A DNA stretch of 64,000 nt from Curtobacterium sp. MCBA15_012 (GCF_001864935.2 NZ_CP126267.1:248001-312000); one strand, 5' to 3'; positions 7,817 through 16,455 are shown, counted from the first letter of the stretch. Notes: a model not told the origin generated them from the letters alone. Numbers and translations are program-made.

Positions 7817-8476
7817 TCACAGCACGCCTCGCGTCCGCTGCCGGCGTTCCGCCACTCGAGCGGCGCGCAGCTCGGGCGTCGCGTACTCCCGCAGCGCCGA
7901 TTCGTCGAGTCGCTCGAACTCCAGGTGGTGGCGCACGAAGAGTTGCGGATACTCGTCGAAGATGCTGCGCGCGCTGCGTTCGCCCCTTAGCACCGCCACT
8001 CGGAGTCGATCGAGAAGCGGTGGGATGTGGCCCTCATGAGCACGCAGGGCATCGACTTCCGCTCGCCAGTCGTAGCCGGGGGAGGCGAACACCTCGCCGT
8101 CGGCGTAGAGGTGCTTGCCCTTTGCCTGCTCAGTCGGAGACTCGTGCGTCAGGTAGCGCACAGCGCGGGCGAAGGAGTGAGGGTCTCCGCGTTGGCCAAC
8201 TACCGGGCGGACGAGCTCGGTCGGAACCTGCAACATGTTGGCGACGGTCGCGTAGCTGCGGGCATCCCTGAGCGCGAAGATGACGTGCACATGCTTGCGG
8301 ACACCCTGATCCTTGTCATGCACGATGCCCGCGTAGCGCTCCACGTTCGGCCGATCAAGCCCGTGAACGACGGCATCACGCGTTAGCGTCTGGGACACGA
8401 CCCGGAAGCGGCGAGTGCGCTGTCCGCCGCGACGACCCATCGTAGGAGGACTAATGGGAGTCTCGCCAGCGCTCAT
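7817..8476 (-). CDS. rep: Rolling-circle replication initiator, Rep_2/RepB type (219 aa)
   Basis: An HUH-type initiator of the pMV158/pE194 class: the metal motif is KHVHVIFAL (HVH) near residue 75. The downstream region has FARAVRYLTHESP and the family-typical GKHLYADGEVFASPGYDW. It would nick a double-strand origin and start rolling-circle replication of the excised element. The start at ATG 8476 overlaps the xis stop (ATGA), so xis and rep are translationally coupled. It is shorter than some plasmid Reps but complete. Confidence 0.8.
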   Translation of the reverse strand: MSAGETPISPPTMGRRGGQRTRRFRVVSQTLTRDAVVHGLDRPNVERYAGIVHDKDQGVRKHVHVIFALRDARSYATVANMLQVPTELVRPVVGQRGDPHSFARAVRYLTHESPTEQAKGKHLYADGEVFASPGYDWRAEVDALRAHEGHIPPLLDRLRVAVLRGERSARSIFDEYPQLFVRHHLEFERLDESALREYATPELRAARVAERRQRTRGVL

Positions 8477-8703
8477 CGGCGCCCCTCCTCGGAGGTGCTG
8501 CCGAACTCCTGGGACAGAAGCCACGCATCGACCGCCTCAGGGCGATAACGAACGGACTTCCCAAGGCGGATGAAGGCTGGGCCGGTGCCGGTGATGCGCT
8601 TCTCGCTCAGAGTGCGCTGCGACAAGCCAAGACGCTCAGACAGGGTCGCCGGCGTGATCAGGGCATCGAGGAGTGGGGTGCTAACTGCAGAGGTGACGGG
8701 CAT
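8473..8703 (-). CDS. xis: Excisionase / MerR-like helix-turn-helix protein (76 aa)
   Basis: Residues ~15-60 form the excisionase-type winged helix: LITPATLSERLGLSQRTLSEKR, then GPAFIRLGKSVRYRPEAVDAWL. This matches the HTH_17 pattern (sxxxLAxxLGvsxrTlxxwR..GPxfxklGrxvRY). It is divergent from the integrase and coupled to rep. It is expected to control excision direction and perhaps rep expression. A perfect 9-bp hairpin starts 2 nt upstream of the start codon. Confidence 0.8.
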   Translation of the reverse strand: MPVTSAVSTPLLDALITPATLSERLGLSQRTLSEKRITGTGPAFIRLGKSVRYRPEAVDAWLLSQEFGSTSEEGRR

Positions 8704-8704
8704 G

Positions 8705-8724
8705 GAGGGTCCTAGAGGACCCTC
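8705..8724 (-). promoter_or_regulatory. Hairpin over the xis translation start
   Basis: A perfect inverted repeat (GAGGGTCCT / AGGACCCTC, 2-nt loop) immediately upstream of the xis ATG, overlapping where a Shine-Dalgarno would be. It may limit translation of the xis-rep message or serve as an operator. Confidence 0.4.
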
Positions 8725-8957
8725 GGATCGCGCTAGCTCTATCCCCGAGGAGGGTGGTCCGACGGTGATCTGTCGGTGGGAGGTCCTTCTCCCTGCGGCG
8801 CTCACTTCCCCGACTGTCACTTACATCGGTAACGGTGCTTGCTTCGCCGCGTTCGTCAATCGCGGAGTTCAGTTTACACGTTTGTGCACGTTCTTGCGGC
8901 CGCATTCGGAATCCGCCAAGATCCTCGATGCAGAGCTTCGGTAGTGACAAGGAACTG

Positions 8958-10109
8958 ATGGGCAGCGTCTACAAGTACGACACAAAGCAGGGCTCGCGCT
9001 TCGAAGCTCGGTATCGCCGACCGGACGGCAAGACTGCCCGGAAGGGCGGGTTCAGGCTCAAGCGCGATGCCGAAAACTACCTCACCACTGTGGAGGCCGC
9101 GAAGCTCGATGGGTCGTATATCGCTCCCAGCGACAGTCGCCTCACCTTGGGAGTCCTCGGATCGGACTGGATCGCGTCTCATCGAGCGTGGGTCAAGCCA
9201 TCGACCTTCCACTCGGACGAGTCCGCGTGGCGAGTACACGTCGAGCCGAAGTGGGGCGCTCGAGCACTCGGGTCTATCCGGCATACCGAGGTCCAAGCGT
9301 GGATCAGCGAGATCGCGGAGACGCGAAGCGCGACGACTGTCGCTCGTGCGCATGGCGTGCTTGCCGCAATCATCGATGGAGCGGTGAAGGACAAGCGACT
9401 GACCTCGAACCCCGCGCGCGACATCAAGCTCCCACGCAAGACGAAGGGTCGGTGTGCGTACCTCACCCACGAGCAGGTCGAGCGCCTTGCCGTCGCGTCC
9501 AAGTACCCGGACCTCGTGCGGTTCCTCGCCTACACCGGACTGCGATGGGGCGAGGCGACCGGGCTTCGCGTCCGGCACGTCGACCGGGCTGCCCGGCGAG
9601 TGAACGTCGAGGAGAACGCGGTCAGCGTTAACGGGACGGTGATCGTCGGAACCCCGAAGACTCACGAGCGCCGCTCGGTCGTCTACCCGGCGTTCCTCGA
9701 CAAAGCGCTCGAGGCCGCATGCGGGGGGAAGTCCGCTGACGACCTCCTCTGGGGGGCAGGGCTCGAGCACTTGCGACCGGGTGACTCTCGCAAGGGCTGG
9801 TTCGTTGGCGCGGTGAGCCGAGTGCGAGATGCAGACCAAGAAGCTGCGGCCGAGGCGCGTAGCCGTGGCCGCGAGGTGCCGCCGATGATGCCGGTCGTGA
9901 CACCGCACGATCTGCGGCACACGGCTGCATCGCTTGCAATCAGCGCAGGGGCAAATGTCAAGGCCGTACAGCGCATGCTCGGCCACTCGTCTGCGGCGAT
10001 GACGCTCGACCGGTACGCAGACCTCTTCGAGGACGATCTGGACTCCGTGGCTAATGCGCTCGATGCCGCACGAAACGCCCGCTTGCTGAAAGAAACTCCG
10101 CGTACCTAA
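8958..10109 (+). CDS. int: Tyrosine integrase (383 aa)
   Basis: Integrates and excises the mobilizable element. It has an N-terminal AP2-like arm-binding region (MGSVYKYDTKQGSRFEARYRR), a SAM-like core-binding domain (~residues 60-150), and a catalytic domain with Arg in TGLRWGEATGLR, HDLRH (HxxR), GHSS and the nucleophile Tyr in LDRYADL. The start at ATG 8958 has AAGGA upstream and is preferred over 8835. It is divergent from xis-rep, as in many actinobacterial integrated plasmids. No tRNA is visible beside it, so its own att site is unclear. Confidence 0.9.
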   Translation: MGSVYKYDTKQGSRFEARYRRPDGKTARKGGFRLKRDAENYLTTVEAAKLDGSYIAPSDSRLTLGVLGSDWIASHRAWVKPSTFHSDESAWRVHVEPKWGARALGSIRHTEVQAWISEIAETRSATTVARAHGVLAAIIDGAVKDKRLTSNPARDIKLPRKTKGRCAYLTHEQVERLAVASKYPDLVRFLAYTGLRWGEATGLRVRHVDRAARRVNVEENAVSVNGTVIVGTPKTHERRSVVYPAFLDKALEAACGGKSADDLLWGAGLEHLRPGDSRKGWFVGAVSRVRDADQEAAAEARSRGREVPPMMPVVTPHDLRHTAASLAISAGANVKAVQRMLGHSSAAMTLDRYADLFEDDLDSVANALDAARNARLLKETPRT

Positions 10110-10955
10110 ACGCCGACGACACTTCCAAATCTCGGTTCCGAGAATGACTATTATCGGAACTGATCCGACCGGCGTGCACAGTGTCGCCGCTGGCAGGAAT
10201 GAGGGCACGTGTGTGAAGTGAAAGACAGGTTGTCGTTTTGAAAAGCAACTTGTCGCGAGTGAAACCGTCTTGTCGCGACGGCGATACGGGTGGTTCGGCG
10301 CTTCATCCCCCGGGCGAGCGTCCGGGCCGTGACGAGACCGCGAGCACGATCGCCATGGCGTTTCAAGGGATGTTCTCGTGAGCCGTCGTCTGCCTGGCAG
10401 TTGTCGTGTTGTCGAACGTCAGCCAACTTGTCTAGCTGCCAAGCAACGTGTCTGAAAGACGAGGGTTAACACGTTATTTGGCAGCTAGAGAGTGATTGCG
10501 GGCCACCCATTGGCGCTCTTTGATATGCACACACGTCCGATCCTCCGGTAGCTCTAACGACGAGGAGAGCTCGGAGTGAGACCCTTAAGCGTTGGATGCG
10601 CGGGCAGGAAGTTCGCCACGAAAAGACCCGCTTCAGAGACGCGAAGCCCGCGCGTCAGCTCGAGGGATTAGGCCTGAATTGTCGTGGGCGGGCGAGGACA
10701 GCATTCGGGCCCGCCCCTCCGACGTCGCCGGATTGATTTGGGCGCTGGCACCGATTCTGCTCTACCCTATTCGTGTTAACGCTTGAAATTGGACATCAGT
10801 TGAACCCGTGGCACTGTCCGACCGCGAGAAGTGCTGATGTGTGGTTCTGCGGCGTCAAACGGAAGGGTACCGTTAGATCGGTAGAAGCAACTTCACCTGC
10901 TCGGATCTAGCGATCCTGGCTTCCCAGAGGAGACACCCTGGACCACGAGGAGCTC
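10110..10955. other. Intergenic region with TnsB-site-like repeats
   Basis: About 850 bp between the integrase and the oxygenase gene. The left part (10210-10467) carries the TTGTCG repeats listed separately. The right part has no credible gene; a 64-codon frame at 10592 looks random. A putative Shine-Dalgarno (GAGGAG at 10927-10932) serves the next gene. Confidence 0.6.
10210..10467 (+). repeat. Proposed left end of the Tn7-like transposon (TnsB-binding-like repeats)
   Basis: TTGTCG occurs at 10230, 10250 and 10270, exactly 20 bp apart, each after an AGTGAAA or AAGCAAC block (AGTGAAA-N6-TTGTCG at 10217-10235; AGTGAAA-N5-TTGTCG at 10258-10275). A second group has TTGTC/GTGTC at 10401, 10409, 10428 and 10448. 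The outer edge may be the TGT at 10210 or 10212. The same AGTGAAA-N6-TTGTCG unit occurs in opposite orientation at 39810-39828. Confidence 0.5.
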
Positions 10956-11585
10956 GTGCGGGTTCGCACAGATCTACAGCGTGTCGGATGGGCAGCGACC
11001 ACAGGCACCCCGGATGGGGCGCTACGAACGATCCGAAGGGACCCTGTCTGGAGCGCCATACCGAACCGGCCTGGCGCAACTCGGCAGTCAACCGTTCTGA
11101 AGCCGATGACGAGAGCGGAGGCGCCGCAACGCTCGCTGAGTGCAACCTACGGGCTGGGTGCTCAGCCCTTGCACACGGATGGTGCGCACCTGATCGACCG
11201 CCCCGATGTGATCATGCTGGCGTGCACGGAACCGAGCGCCACCGACACCCTCGTACGTTTCTTCGAGCCCGGCGACTTGCCGGACTTCGTGTTTACGGGC
11301 ATCTTTACGGTGAATACCGGCAAGTCAAAGTTTCTAGCCCCTGCGTACGACGGCGCGATCCGTTTCGATCCGGTCGCGATGCGTCCATCTGACTACCTCG
11401 CTCGACGTACCGTGGCGCACTTCGCGGACGAGCGAGCGAACGCCTATCACCACCGCTGGGACAGCCCCGACCTGCTGCTGTTCATCAACAATCGGCGGAG
11501 CTTGCACGCTCGCGACGCGCTCTCCGGCGACGCCACCACTCGCCGTGTAACCCGGTATGCCTTCCGAATTGAGCGCGACGCATGA
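10956..11585 (+). CDS. 2-oxoglutarate/Fe(II)-dependent oxygenase-like protein (TauD/TfdA-like, 209 aa)
   Basis: Carries the 2-His-1-carboxylate iron triad expected of this fold: HTD (His73-x-Asp75 counted from GTG 10956) and a distal His184 in SLHAR, followed by an Arg for 2-oxoglutarate in VTRYAFR. Conserved surroundings are LHTDGAHL and LLLFINNRRSLHAR. The best Shine-Dalgarno (GAGGAG, 10927-10932) sits 5 nt before an in-frame CTG at 10938, so translation may begin there. It overlaps the HEPN-like gene by ATGA. The substrate is unknown; the tight pairing suggests one module. Confidence 0.65.
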   Translation: MRVRTDLQRVGWAATTGTPDGALRTIRRDPVWSAIPNRPGATRQSTVLKPMTRAEAPQRSLSATYGLGAQPLHTDGAHLIDRPDVIMLACTEPSATDTLVRFFEPGDLPDFVFTGIFTVNTGKSKFLAPAYDGAIRFDPVAMRPSDYLARRTVAHFADERANAYHHRWDSPDLLLFINNRRSLHARDALSGDATTRRVTRYAFRIERDA

Positions 11586-12487
11586 GCCCGTTCGACGCAG
11601 ACGGGCTCTGGATGAAGAGCCGGCTCTTCATCAACAGGGCCATGGATCAGGATCGTGACTTCGAGGAGCGTGCGTTCTGGGCGTGTGCATCGCTTGAGGT
11701 CCTCGGCAAGGCGGCGCTCGCACATGTGTCACCGCTGCTGGTTGCGACCCCTACCGATGATGGGAAGAGCCTGCTCGTCGCGAGCGGAGTGGACTTCCCG
11801 CACGCGAACGCCACCTCGGTCCAGGCTAAGGCGGTGTGGGCCCGCTGCGGGAAGCTCTTCAAGCCGTTTAGTGATGCCGCTGCGACGAAACTTTCCTACG
11901 GCCGGAACGAGTACATCCATTCTGCGACGGTCGGCTTCGACGCTATCCCGGAGCATGCCTGGTGGCCGAGCTTTTGGGCGCAAGCAGTAATTCTTCTGCA
12001 GCACGTTCAGAGAGACGTCCCCGCCTTCGTTGGGGACGCGGCTGCCGCGGTGGTGGCGCAGCACCTCGCGACAAACAAGGACTCTCTCGCCCGACAGCTA
12101 CAGGCACGCCTGGAACGAGCGCGCTCAATGCTCGCCCGGCATACGAACGGAACGCTGACCTCGCAGGGAGCTGCGGAGTGGGCCACCTTCACCGCGCCGT
12201 ATGCGGCGTATACGCGACTCACGTCTTGCCTAGCTTGCGAATCGAAAGCCGCGGTGATCGGCGGTAACGAAAAGAACGGTACCAGCGTCGACTCATACCA
12301 AGACGAGTACTCGGAGAACGTGATCGTGGACGTGACAGTGGAGGTCAATACCGACTTCATCGCCTGCCCGGTCTGCCACCTCCTAATCACCGAGTGGGAG
12401 CTCCTGTCCGAAGCGGACGTTGAGCTGGCGTTCGACGCCGAAGGTTCGCTGGACGATCTCGACTTTGAGGACTACAACAACGAATAG
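11582..12487 (+). CDS. HEPN-like candidate ribonuclease with Cys-pair ribbon (301 aa)
   Basis: The N-terminal ~150 residues are helical (DFEERAFWACASLEVLGKAALAH) and contain R108-N-E-Y-I-H113. This fits the R-x4-6-H catalytic motif of HEPN RNases, with the polar residue after Arg that is usual there. The C-terminal third has two CxxC pairs (CLAC near residue 218 and CPVC near 263), a probable zinc ribbon, and then a very acidic tail. It is translationally coupled to the oxygenase-like gene. It does not belong to a named family that I recognise; toxin or defence function is inferred from the motif and context. Confidence 0.55.
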   Translation: MSPFDADGLWMKSRLFINRAMDQDRDFEERAFWACASLEVLGKAALAHVSPLLVATPTDDGKSLLVASGVDFPHANATSVQAKAVWARCGKLFKPFSDAAATKLSYGRNEYIHSATVGFDAIPEHAWWPSFWAQAVILLQHVQRDVPAFVGDAAAAVVAQHLATNKDSLARQLQARLERARSMLARHTNGTLTSQGAAEWATFTAPYAAYTRLTSCLACESKAAVIGGNEKNGTSVDSYQDEYSENVIVDVTVEVNTDFIACPVCHLLITEWELLSEADVELAFDAEGSLDDLDFEDYNNE

Positions 12488-12768
12488 GTGAGCAGGATCA
12501 TCTGCGCGAGTGGTGTTGTACGTCGTCGGCAACGTGCTGGAGTTGGCAGGTCTGCGTGTCGTGCCGGGATGCTCGTCGAAGAAGAAGGTCGCCGCCCACA
12601 CCGGTAAGTTCTCGTTCCACTCGACAGCAGTGATCCTCTCGCCGGATACGTTCCTCTCGCGGTGCTTGCGGTCCAAGTGAACCGACCCCAGCGGTCTACT
12701 AACGATGCCTTGAGCTCTGCCGCAGCGTTTCGGATCAACGAGTAGTGACCGGCAGTCCGTGGCGTCCA

Positions 12769-13454
12769 GGGCTGCTGCAGGTTTTTTGACTCGTTGGTTC
12801 AGGCCGCGAGTGCGACCTGTGGGTTGATGATCATCTCGTACTCGATCGGGGTCACCTTCCCCAGGGCTCTTTGCCGTCGTTTCCGGTGATAGGTCGATTC
12901 GATTCCGGTAATGATCGCCAGCCGGAGTTCCTCCCGGGTGACCCATCGTTTCCGGTTCAGGACATTCTTCTGCAGGAGCGCGAAAAACGATTTCATCGCC
13001 GCGTTGTCCGCGCACGCACCGACCCGCCCCATCGATCCGAGCAGCCCGGCGTCCGAGAGGGCCCGGACGAACTTCTTCGAACGAAACTGGCTGGCCCGAT
13101 ACGAATGGATCACCGTCCCGGCTGGGTTCAGGCGGGAGATCGCCATCTGCAGGGCCGCGACGGCAATCGAGTAGCCGACTATGCGCCGCGAGCACGCGTC
13201 CTTCATCGCGCGGAGGTAGAGCTTGCCCTCACCGGTCGGATGCTCGGTGCTGTCGGTCAGCCACAGTTTGTCGAGATCCGGTGCCGTGAACGCACGCCGG
13301 ACCCGGACATCGTGCACTAGCGGGCCGGCCTTGCGATTCAAGCCCCGCTTCTTCGCGTGCAGCGACCAGAGCCGCCGCTGCGAGCACAACCACATCCTTT
13401 CAGCAAGAGCCAACGCCCCTGCCCGTCCGGAGTCAACCGAACCTGTAGCAGTCA
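12769..13454 (-). mobile_element. IS3-family copy 1, internally deleted
   Basis: The ends match the complete copy at 31506-32769: GCTGCTGCAGG ... TTGACTCG on the left, and GAGTCAACCGAACCTG then GCAGTC on the right. About 560 bp, covering orfA and the N-terminus of orfB, is missing; the junction is near 13390 at a shared CACA. The 281 bp to its left (12488-12768) hold no credible gene. Confidence 0.75.
12799..13395 (-). pseudogene. Decayed IS3 transposase orfB fragment
   Basis: Reads as the C-terminal two thirds of an rve-type transposase but is inactive. Compared with the intact copy it has SYRASQF where SDRGSQF carries the second catalytic Asp, and MKSFF where MESFF carries the catalytic Glu. 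A stretch before VAALQM is also deleted. Confidence 0.8.
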
Positions 13455-13512
13455 CGACGGAGCAACAGAGCCCCATGCTGCGGCTCGGCGCTGGCTCTGC
13501 AACACTGTCGTC

Positions 13513-14199
13513 ATGCCGGTTCAGGATGACGAACGCGAGAACGCGATGATTCAGCTATTCAACCTGACGGTTCCTGCCGACCGAAGCCGGTCCGACATCG
13601 ACGCGCACCTCATGATCGATGGCAAGGTCATCAACTTCGAGCTGAAATCGACCACCGGGAAGTCCGTCTCAACGGTCAGGGACTTCGGCCCTGACCATAT
13701 CCGCAAGTGGCGTGACGACCTGCACTGGATCTTCGCCTTCTACGACAAGCTCGGCGCCCGGCTCCAGTACTGCATCTACGCCTCCCCGACGGACATGGAG
13801 CCGTGGATTGTTCGCAAGGAGCGTTACATTGCGCCAGACCTCGCACTCGCAGACTCGCTACCAGCAAGCGTGACGTCGGAGATGGTCGTGGCCCTCCTCG
13901 GAGAGAAGGACGTCTACAGCCCCGCTGACGCCCGATGGGTCATGAAGAATCAGTGGAAGGCCAGCGAGTACCAGGAGTTCAAGGACCTCCCGGACGGCTA
14001 CTCGCTTGCCCGCATGACGGAGATCATGCAGCAGCGAGGCCGGTACGTCATCCTCCGCGGTTCGACGCTGAACAACCCACACATCGAGGGGTCCTTCTTC
14101 GACAGTTTCGACCGCATAGTGGACGAGCACGCCATCCGGCTGCGTGACCTGGTTCGTGCTTACCTCAGCGCAGCAGCCACTGACGACGCCACGGAGTAG
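13513..14199 (+). CDS. Candidate type II restriction endonuclease (228 aa)
   Basis: Near the N-terminus it shows D30 ... E43-L-K45 (DIDAHL ... INFELKSTT), a PD-(D/E)XK-type active site. This is followed by FGPDHIRKWRDDLHWIFAFY, a helix-strand pair common in restriction enzymes. The start at ATG 13513 is preferred; the longer frame runs back into the IS remnant. It converges with a C5-cytosine methyltransferase and their 3' ends overlap by 40 bp, strongly suggesting a restriction-modification pair. The recognition sequence cannot be read from the protein. Confidence 0.65.
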   Translation: MPVQDDERENAMIQLFNLTVPADRSRSDIDAHLMIDGKVINFELKSTTGKSVSTVRDFGPDHIRKWRDDLHWIFAFYDKLGARLQYCIYASPTDMEPWIVRKERYIAPDLALADSLPASVTSEMVVALLGEKDVYSPADARWVMKNQWKASEYQEFKDLPDGYSLARMTEIMQQRGRYVILRGSTLNNPHIEGSFFDSFDRIVDEHAIRLRDLVRAYLSAAATDDATE

Positions 14200-15338
14200 G
14201 CAACCGGCGGTACGACGGAGTTCCCGATCTGCCCGAGTTGCATGTACGTAGCGCCCGCGAAGCGCCAGGATTCGGGGAACCCCTGCAGCAGTGCCACGTC
14301 GGCAACTGACAAGCGGAAGTGCCCGTTCTTCGTGACGTATGCACTGGCGGCGTCCCGGGTGGCGGCAACGCCATTCGGCCAAATCTGTAGCGCCTCGAAG
14401 CGGCGCTGCGCCGAAACGCTGCTCAGGATGGACGTTGTGTGTCGCGGTCCGGAGAGGCCGCTGCGAATCGTCGGAGAGACGTCGTCAAAACCGATGTCGG
14501 GAAGTCCAAGCGCTTCCCGGGCCCCAACAACCGTCGGCAGATCCGACCGTTCGTCCCCGACTCGCCGGTATTGCGGCGAAGGTGCAGCCCACCGTTTTGC
14601 CAGCGTCTTGGTGCGAAAGCCGAAGAACACGACCCGCTTTCTGACCTGCGGTACGCCGTACTCGTAGGCCTGCAGCAGGACCTTCCGGATCTGATAGTGC
14701 CGTTCAAGCGGACGGATGATGTTGTCTTCGACGTAATCGGAGAAGGTGGCGCTTGCCAGGGCTGCAACGTTCTCGGCGACGAAGACCTCGGGTCGCGTCT
14801 GAAGGACGGCACGAACGAACTCTGGCCACATATCGCGAGGATCGGAAGCGCCGCGCTGCTTGCCTGCGTTGCTGAAGGGCTGGCATGGCGGGCCGCCGTG
14901 CAGAACAGCGACGTTGCCCCTCCAGGGCTTCCAATCGACTTCCCGAACGTCGCCGTCGTCGCCTCCGTAGACGGACCACGACGGGTTCGCTCGTCTCAGG
15001 GTTTCGGCTGCTGCCGGGAGGATCTCCCATGAGCCCTGGTGGTCGAACCCCGCCCTATCGAAGCCCAGGTCGAGCCCGCCACCGCCGCTGAACAGGGACA
15101 GTGTTGACAGCCCGTTACGGGTGAGCTGCGGCATCAGGTCATCCGGGTTGAACATCGGAACGTTGACCGGGTGCAGCGGGGTTCCGCCGAGTCCGGCCGC
15201 CGCAGCGTCTTTCGCCAGCCGCGCCTCTCTGGCTCGCCTCCGGAACACCTCTCGCTCTGCAAGCGTGAGGTTCCACTGCTCGTGCAACGGGTCGGTCGAC
15301 TTAATCCGGCTAGGCACGAACTCGTTGCTGAGGGTCAC
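14160..15338 (-). CDS. DNA (cytosine-5) methyltransferase (392 aa)
   Basis: Methylates cytosine C5 in a specific DNA site. All key motifs are present: I LSLFSGGGGLDLGF, IV GGPPCQPFSNAGKQRG with the catalytic Cys, VI VAENVAAL, VIII VRKRVVFFGF, and X QIGNSVVPPVAYSV. The target-recognition region lies between motifs VIII and IX (~residues 255-340). GTG start at 15338. An ~80-residue N-terminal extension precedes motif I. The partner endonuclease is probably the convergent gene at 13513-14199. Confidence 0.92.
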   Translation of the reverse strand: MTLSNEFVPSRIKSTDPLHEQWNLTLAEREVFRRRAREARLAKDAAAAGLGGTPLHPVNVPMFNPDDLMPQLTRNGLSTLSLFSGGGGLDLGFDRAGFDHQGSWEILPAAAETLRRANPSWSVYGGDDGDVREVDWKPWRGNVAVLHGGPPCQPFSNAGKQRGASDPRDMWPEFVRAVLQTRPEVFVAENVAALASATFSDYVEDNIIRPLERHYQIRKVLLQAYEYGVPQVRKRVVFFGFRTKTLAKRWAAPSPQYRRVGDERSDLPTVVGAREALGLPDIGFDDVSPTIRSGLSGPRHTTSILSSVSAQRRFEALQIWPNGVAATRDAASAYVTKNGHFRLSVADVALLQGFPESWRFAGATYMQLGQIGNSVVPPVAYSVASSVAAALR

Positions 15339-15502
15339 AGTGTCAAGGCTAATCGGCCGCCCGACATCTGTCAGCTGCGAGCTTCGCTCGACGTAGCCCA
15401 GAACGATCGGCTCGGCTAGTTGTCGCCGAGGAACGCGTCGTGCCGCATCGGGATCTCGACGGGCGGCGCGGACTGCAGCAGCTCACCGCCGCCCAGCGTG
15501 TG

Positions 15503-16450
15503 TCATCCAGATCGGAACGATCCCGCTTGACCAGCGAGACGAATCACGTCGTCAGCTCGCTGAGTTCGGAGAGCCGCTGCAGGGGTGAGGCCGTCGAGGT
15601 CATCGCTTGGAGCATTCAGCCATACGGCGTCGCCCCACGGGTCAACCTCTTCCGGATCGAGTTCTGCGAGCACCTCACGCAGTCGAGGCAGGAGCTGGCC
15701 GCCCTCGTCGATCTGGAACGCGGGGAAGAGGCGGGAGCCGTCCGCACTCACAACGGCGAGTATCTCTCCGCGTTGAACATGCGCGTCAACTGCCTCGCTG
15801 CTGATCTGAAACCAGCCACGCAGGCCAGCGGTGTCATAGAACGGGCCGATCCGGTCAGAGAGCGTGTTTGCGTGGGAGTCAGAGGGGTCCTCCACGGCGC
15901 CCGCGTCACCGGGGGCCGCAGTGATGGGGTCCGCGCGATCGCCGGCCTCCGGCCGGGGATTCTTGGAAGGATCAGCGAAGGGCGAGGGCTTCCGCACGGC
16001 GCTGCGCTTGGTAGCTCCCGGCGGATCGACACCCGGTGGCACAGCCGCAACCTGGTAACCGGGATCTGGCGGCCCCTCCGGATCCACCAGATTCGCACCG
16101 GCATCGACGAGTGCGGTGATGAAGGCAACCGCTTCGTCACCGCTCATTCGTCCCTCCGCGACCCACCGAGCGAGTTCACGGGCATACGGGTCGATGACGG
16201 CGATCCCCTCAGCGCCAAGGGCCGCATCCGCCAGCGCAATCGCACGGCTGGCAATTGCGTCATCGGCACGGTGCGGGCGGCTGTTCCTGATGTGGGACCA
16301 GGCGAGCGCCATGGCTTCGGACGGACGCAGCGACCCGGACACGATCGCATCCAGCAGGGCGACCAGCACGGAATCGGTGATCTGCGGCCTTGCCTGTCGA
16401 GGAGGCTTGCCCTCCCATGCCCCAGGGTTCGGTTCGCTGTTTGGTGGCAT
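15503..16450 (-). CDS. Antitoxin-like protein with C-terminal HTH/WQF-type domain (315 aa)
   Basis: The N-terminus is helical (DSVLVALLDAIVSGSLRPSEA ... RMSGDEAVAFITALVDAG), then there is a Pro-rich linker. The last ~110 residues match the antitoxin-like domain seen elsewhere in this window: an excisionase-like HTH (GWFQISSEAVDAHVQRGEIL), FPAFQID in place of PAWQF, and WLNAPSDDL ... TPAAAL. The start at 16450, 5 nt after the upstream stop, is preferred over 16522. It is co-transcribed with 16456-17196 and lies upstream of the methyltransferase. The function is inferred; no RES-type toxin is adjacent. Confidence 0.5.
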   Translation of the reverse strand: MPPNSEPNPGAWEGKPPRQARPQITDSVLVALLDAIVSGSLRPSEAMALAWSHIRNSRPHRADDAIASRAIALADAALGAEGIAVIDPYARELARWVAEGRMSGDEAVAFITALVDAGANLVDPEGPPDPGYQVAAVPPGVDPPGATKRSAVRKPSPFADPSKNPRPEAGDRADPITAAPGDAGAVEDPSDSHANTLSDRIGPFYDTAGLRGWFQISSEAVDAHVQRGEILAVVSADGSRLFPAFQIDEGGQLLPRLREVLAELDPEEVDPWGDAVWLNAPSDDLDGLTPAAALRTQRADDVIRLAGQAGSFRSG

Positions 16451-16455
16451 GTCCG

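Noticed and set aside
8874..10208. Long minus-strand frame opposite the integrase
   Set aside because: Shadow of the integrase; high GC keeps the antisense frame open. No recognisable protein.
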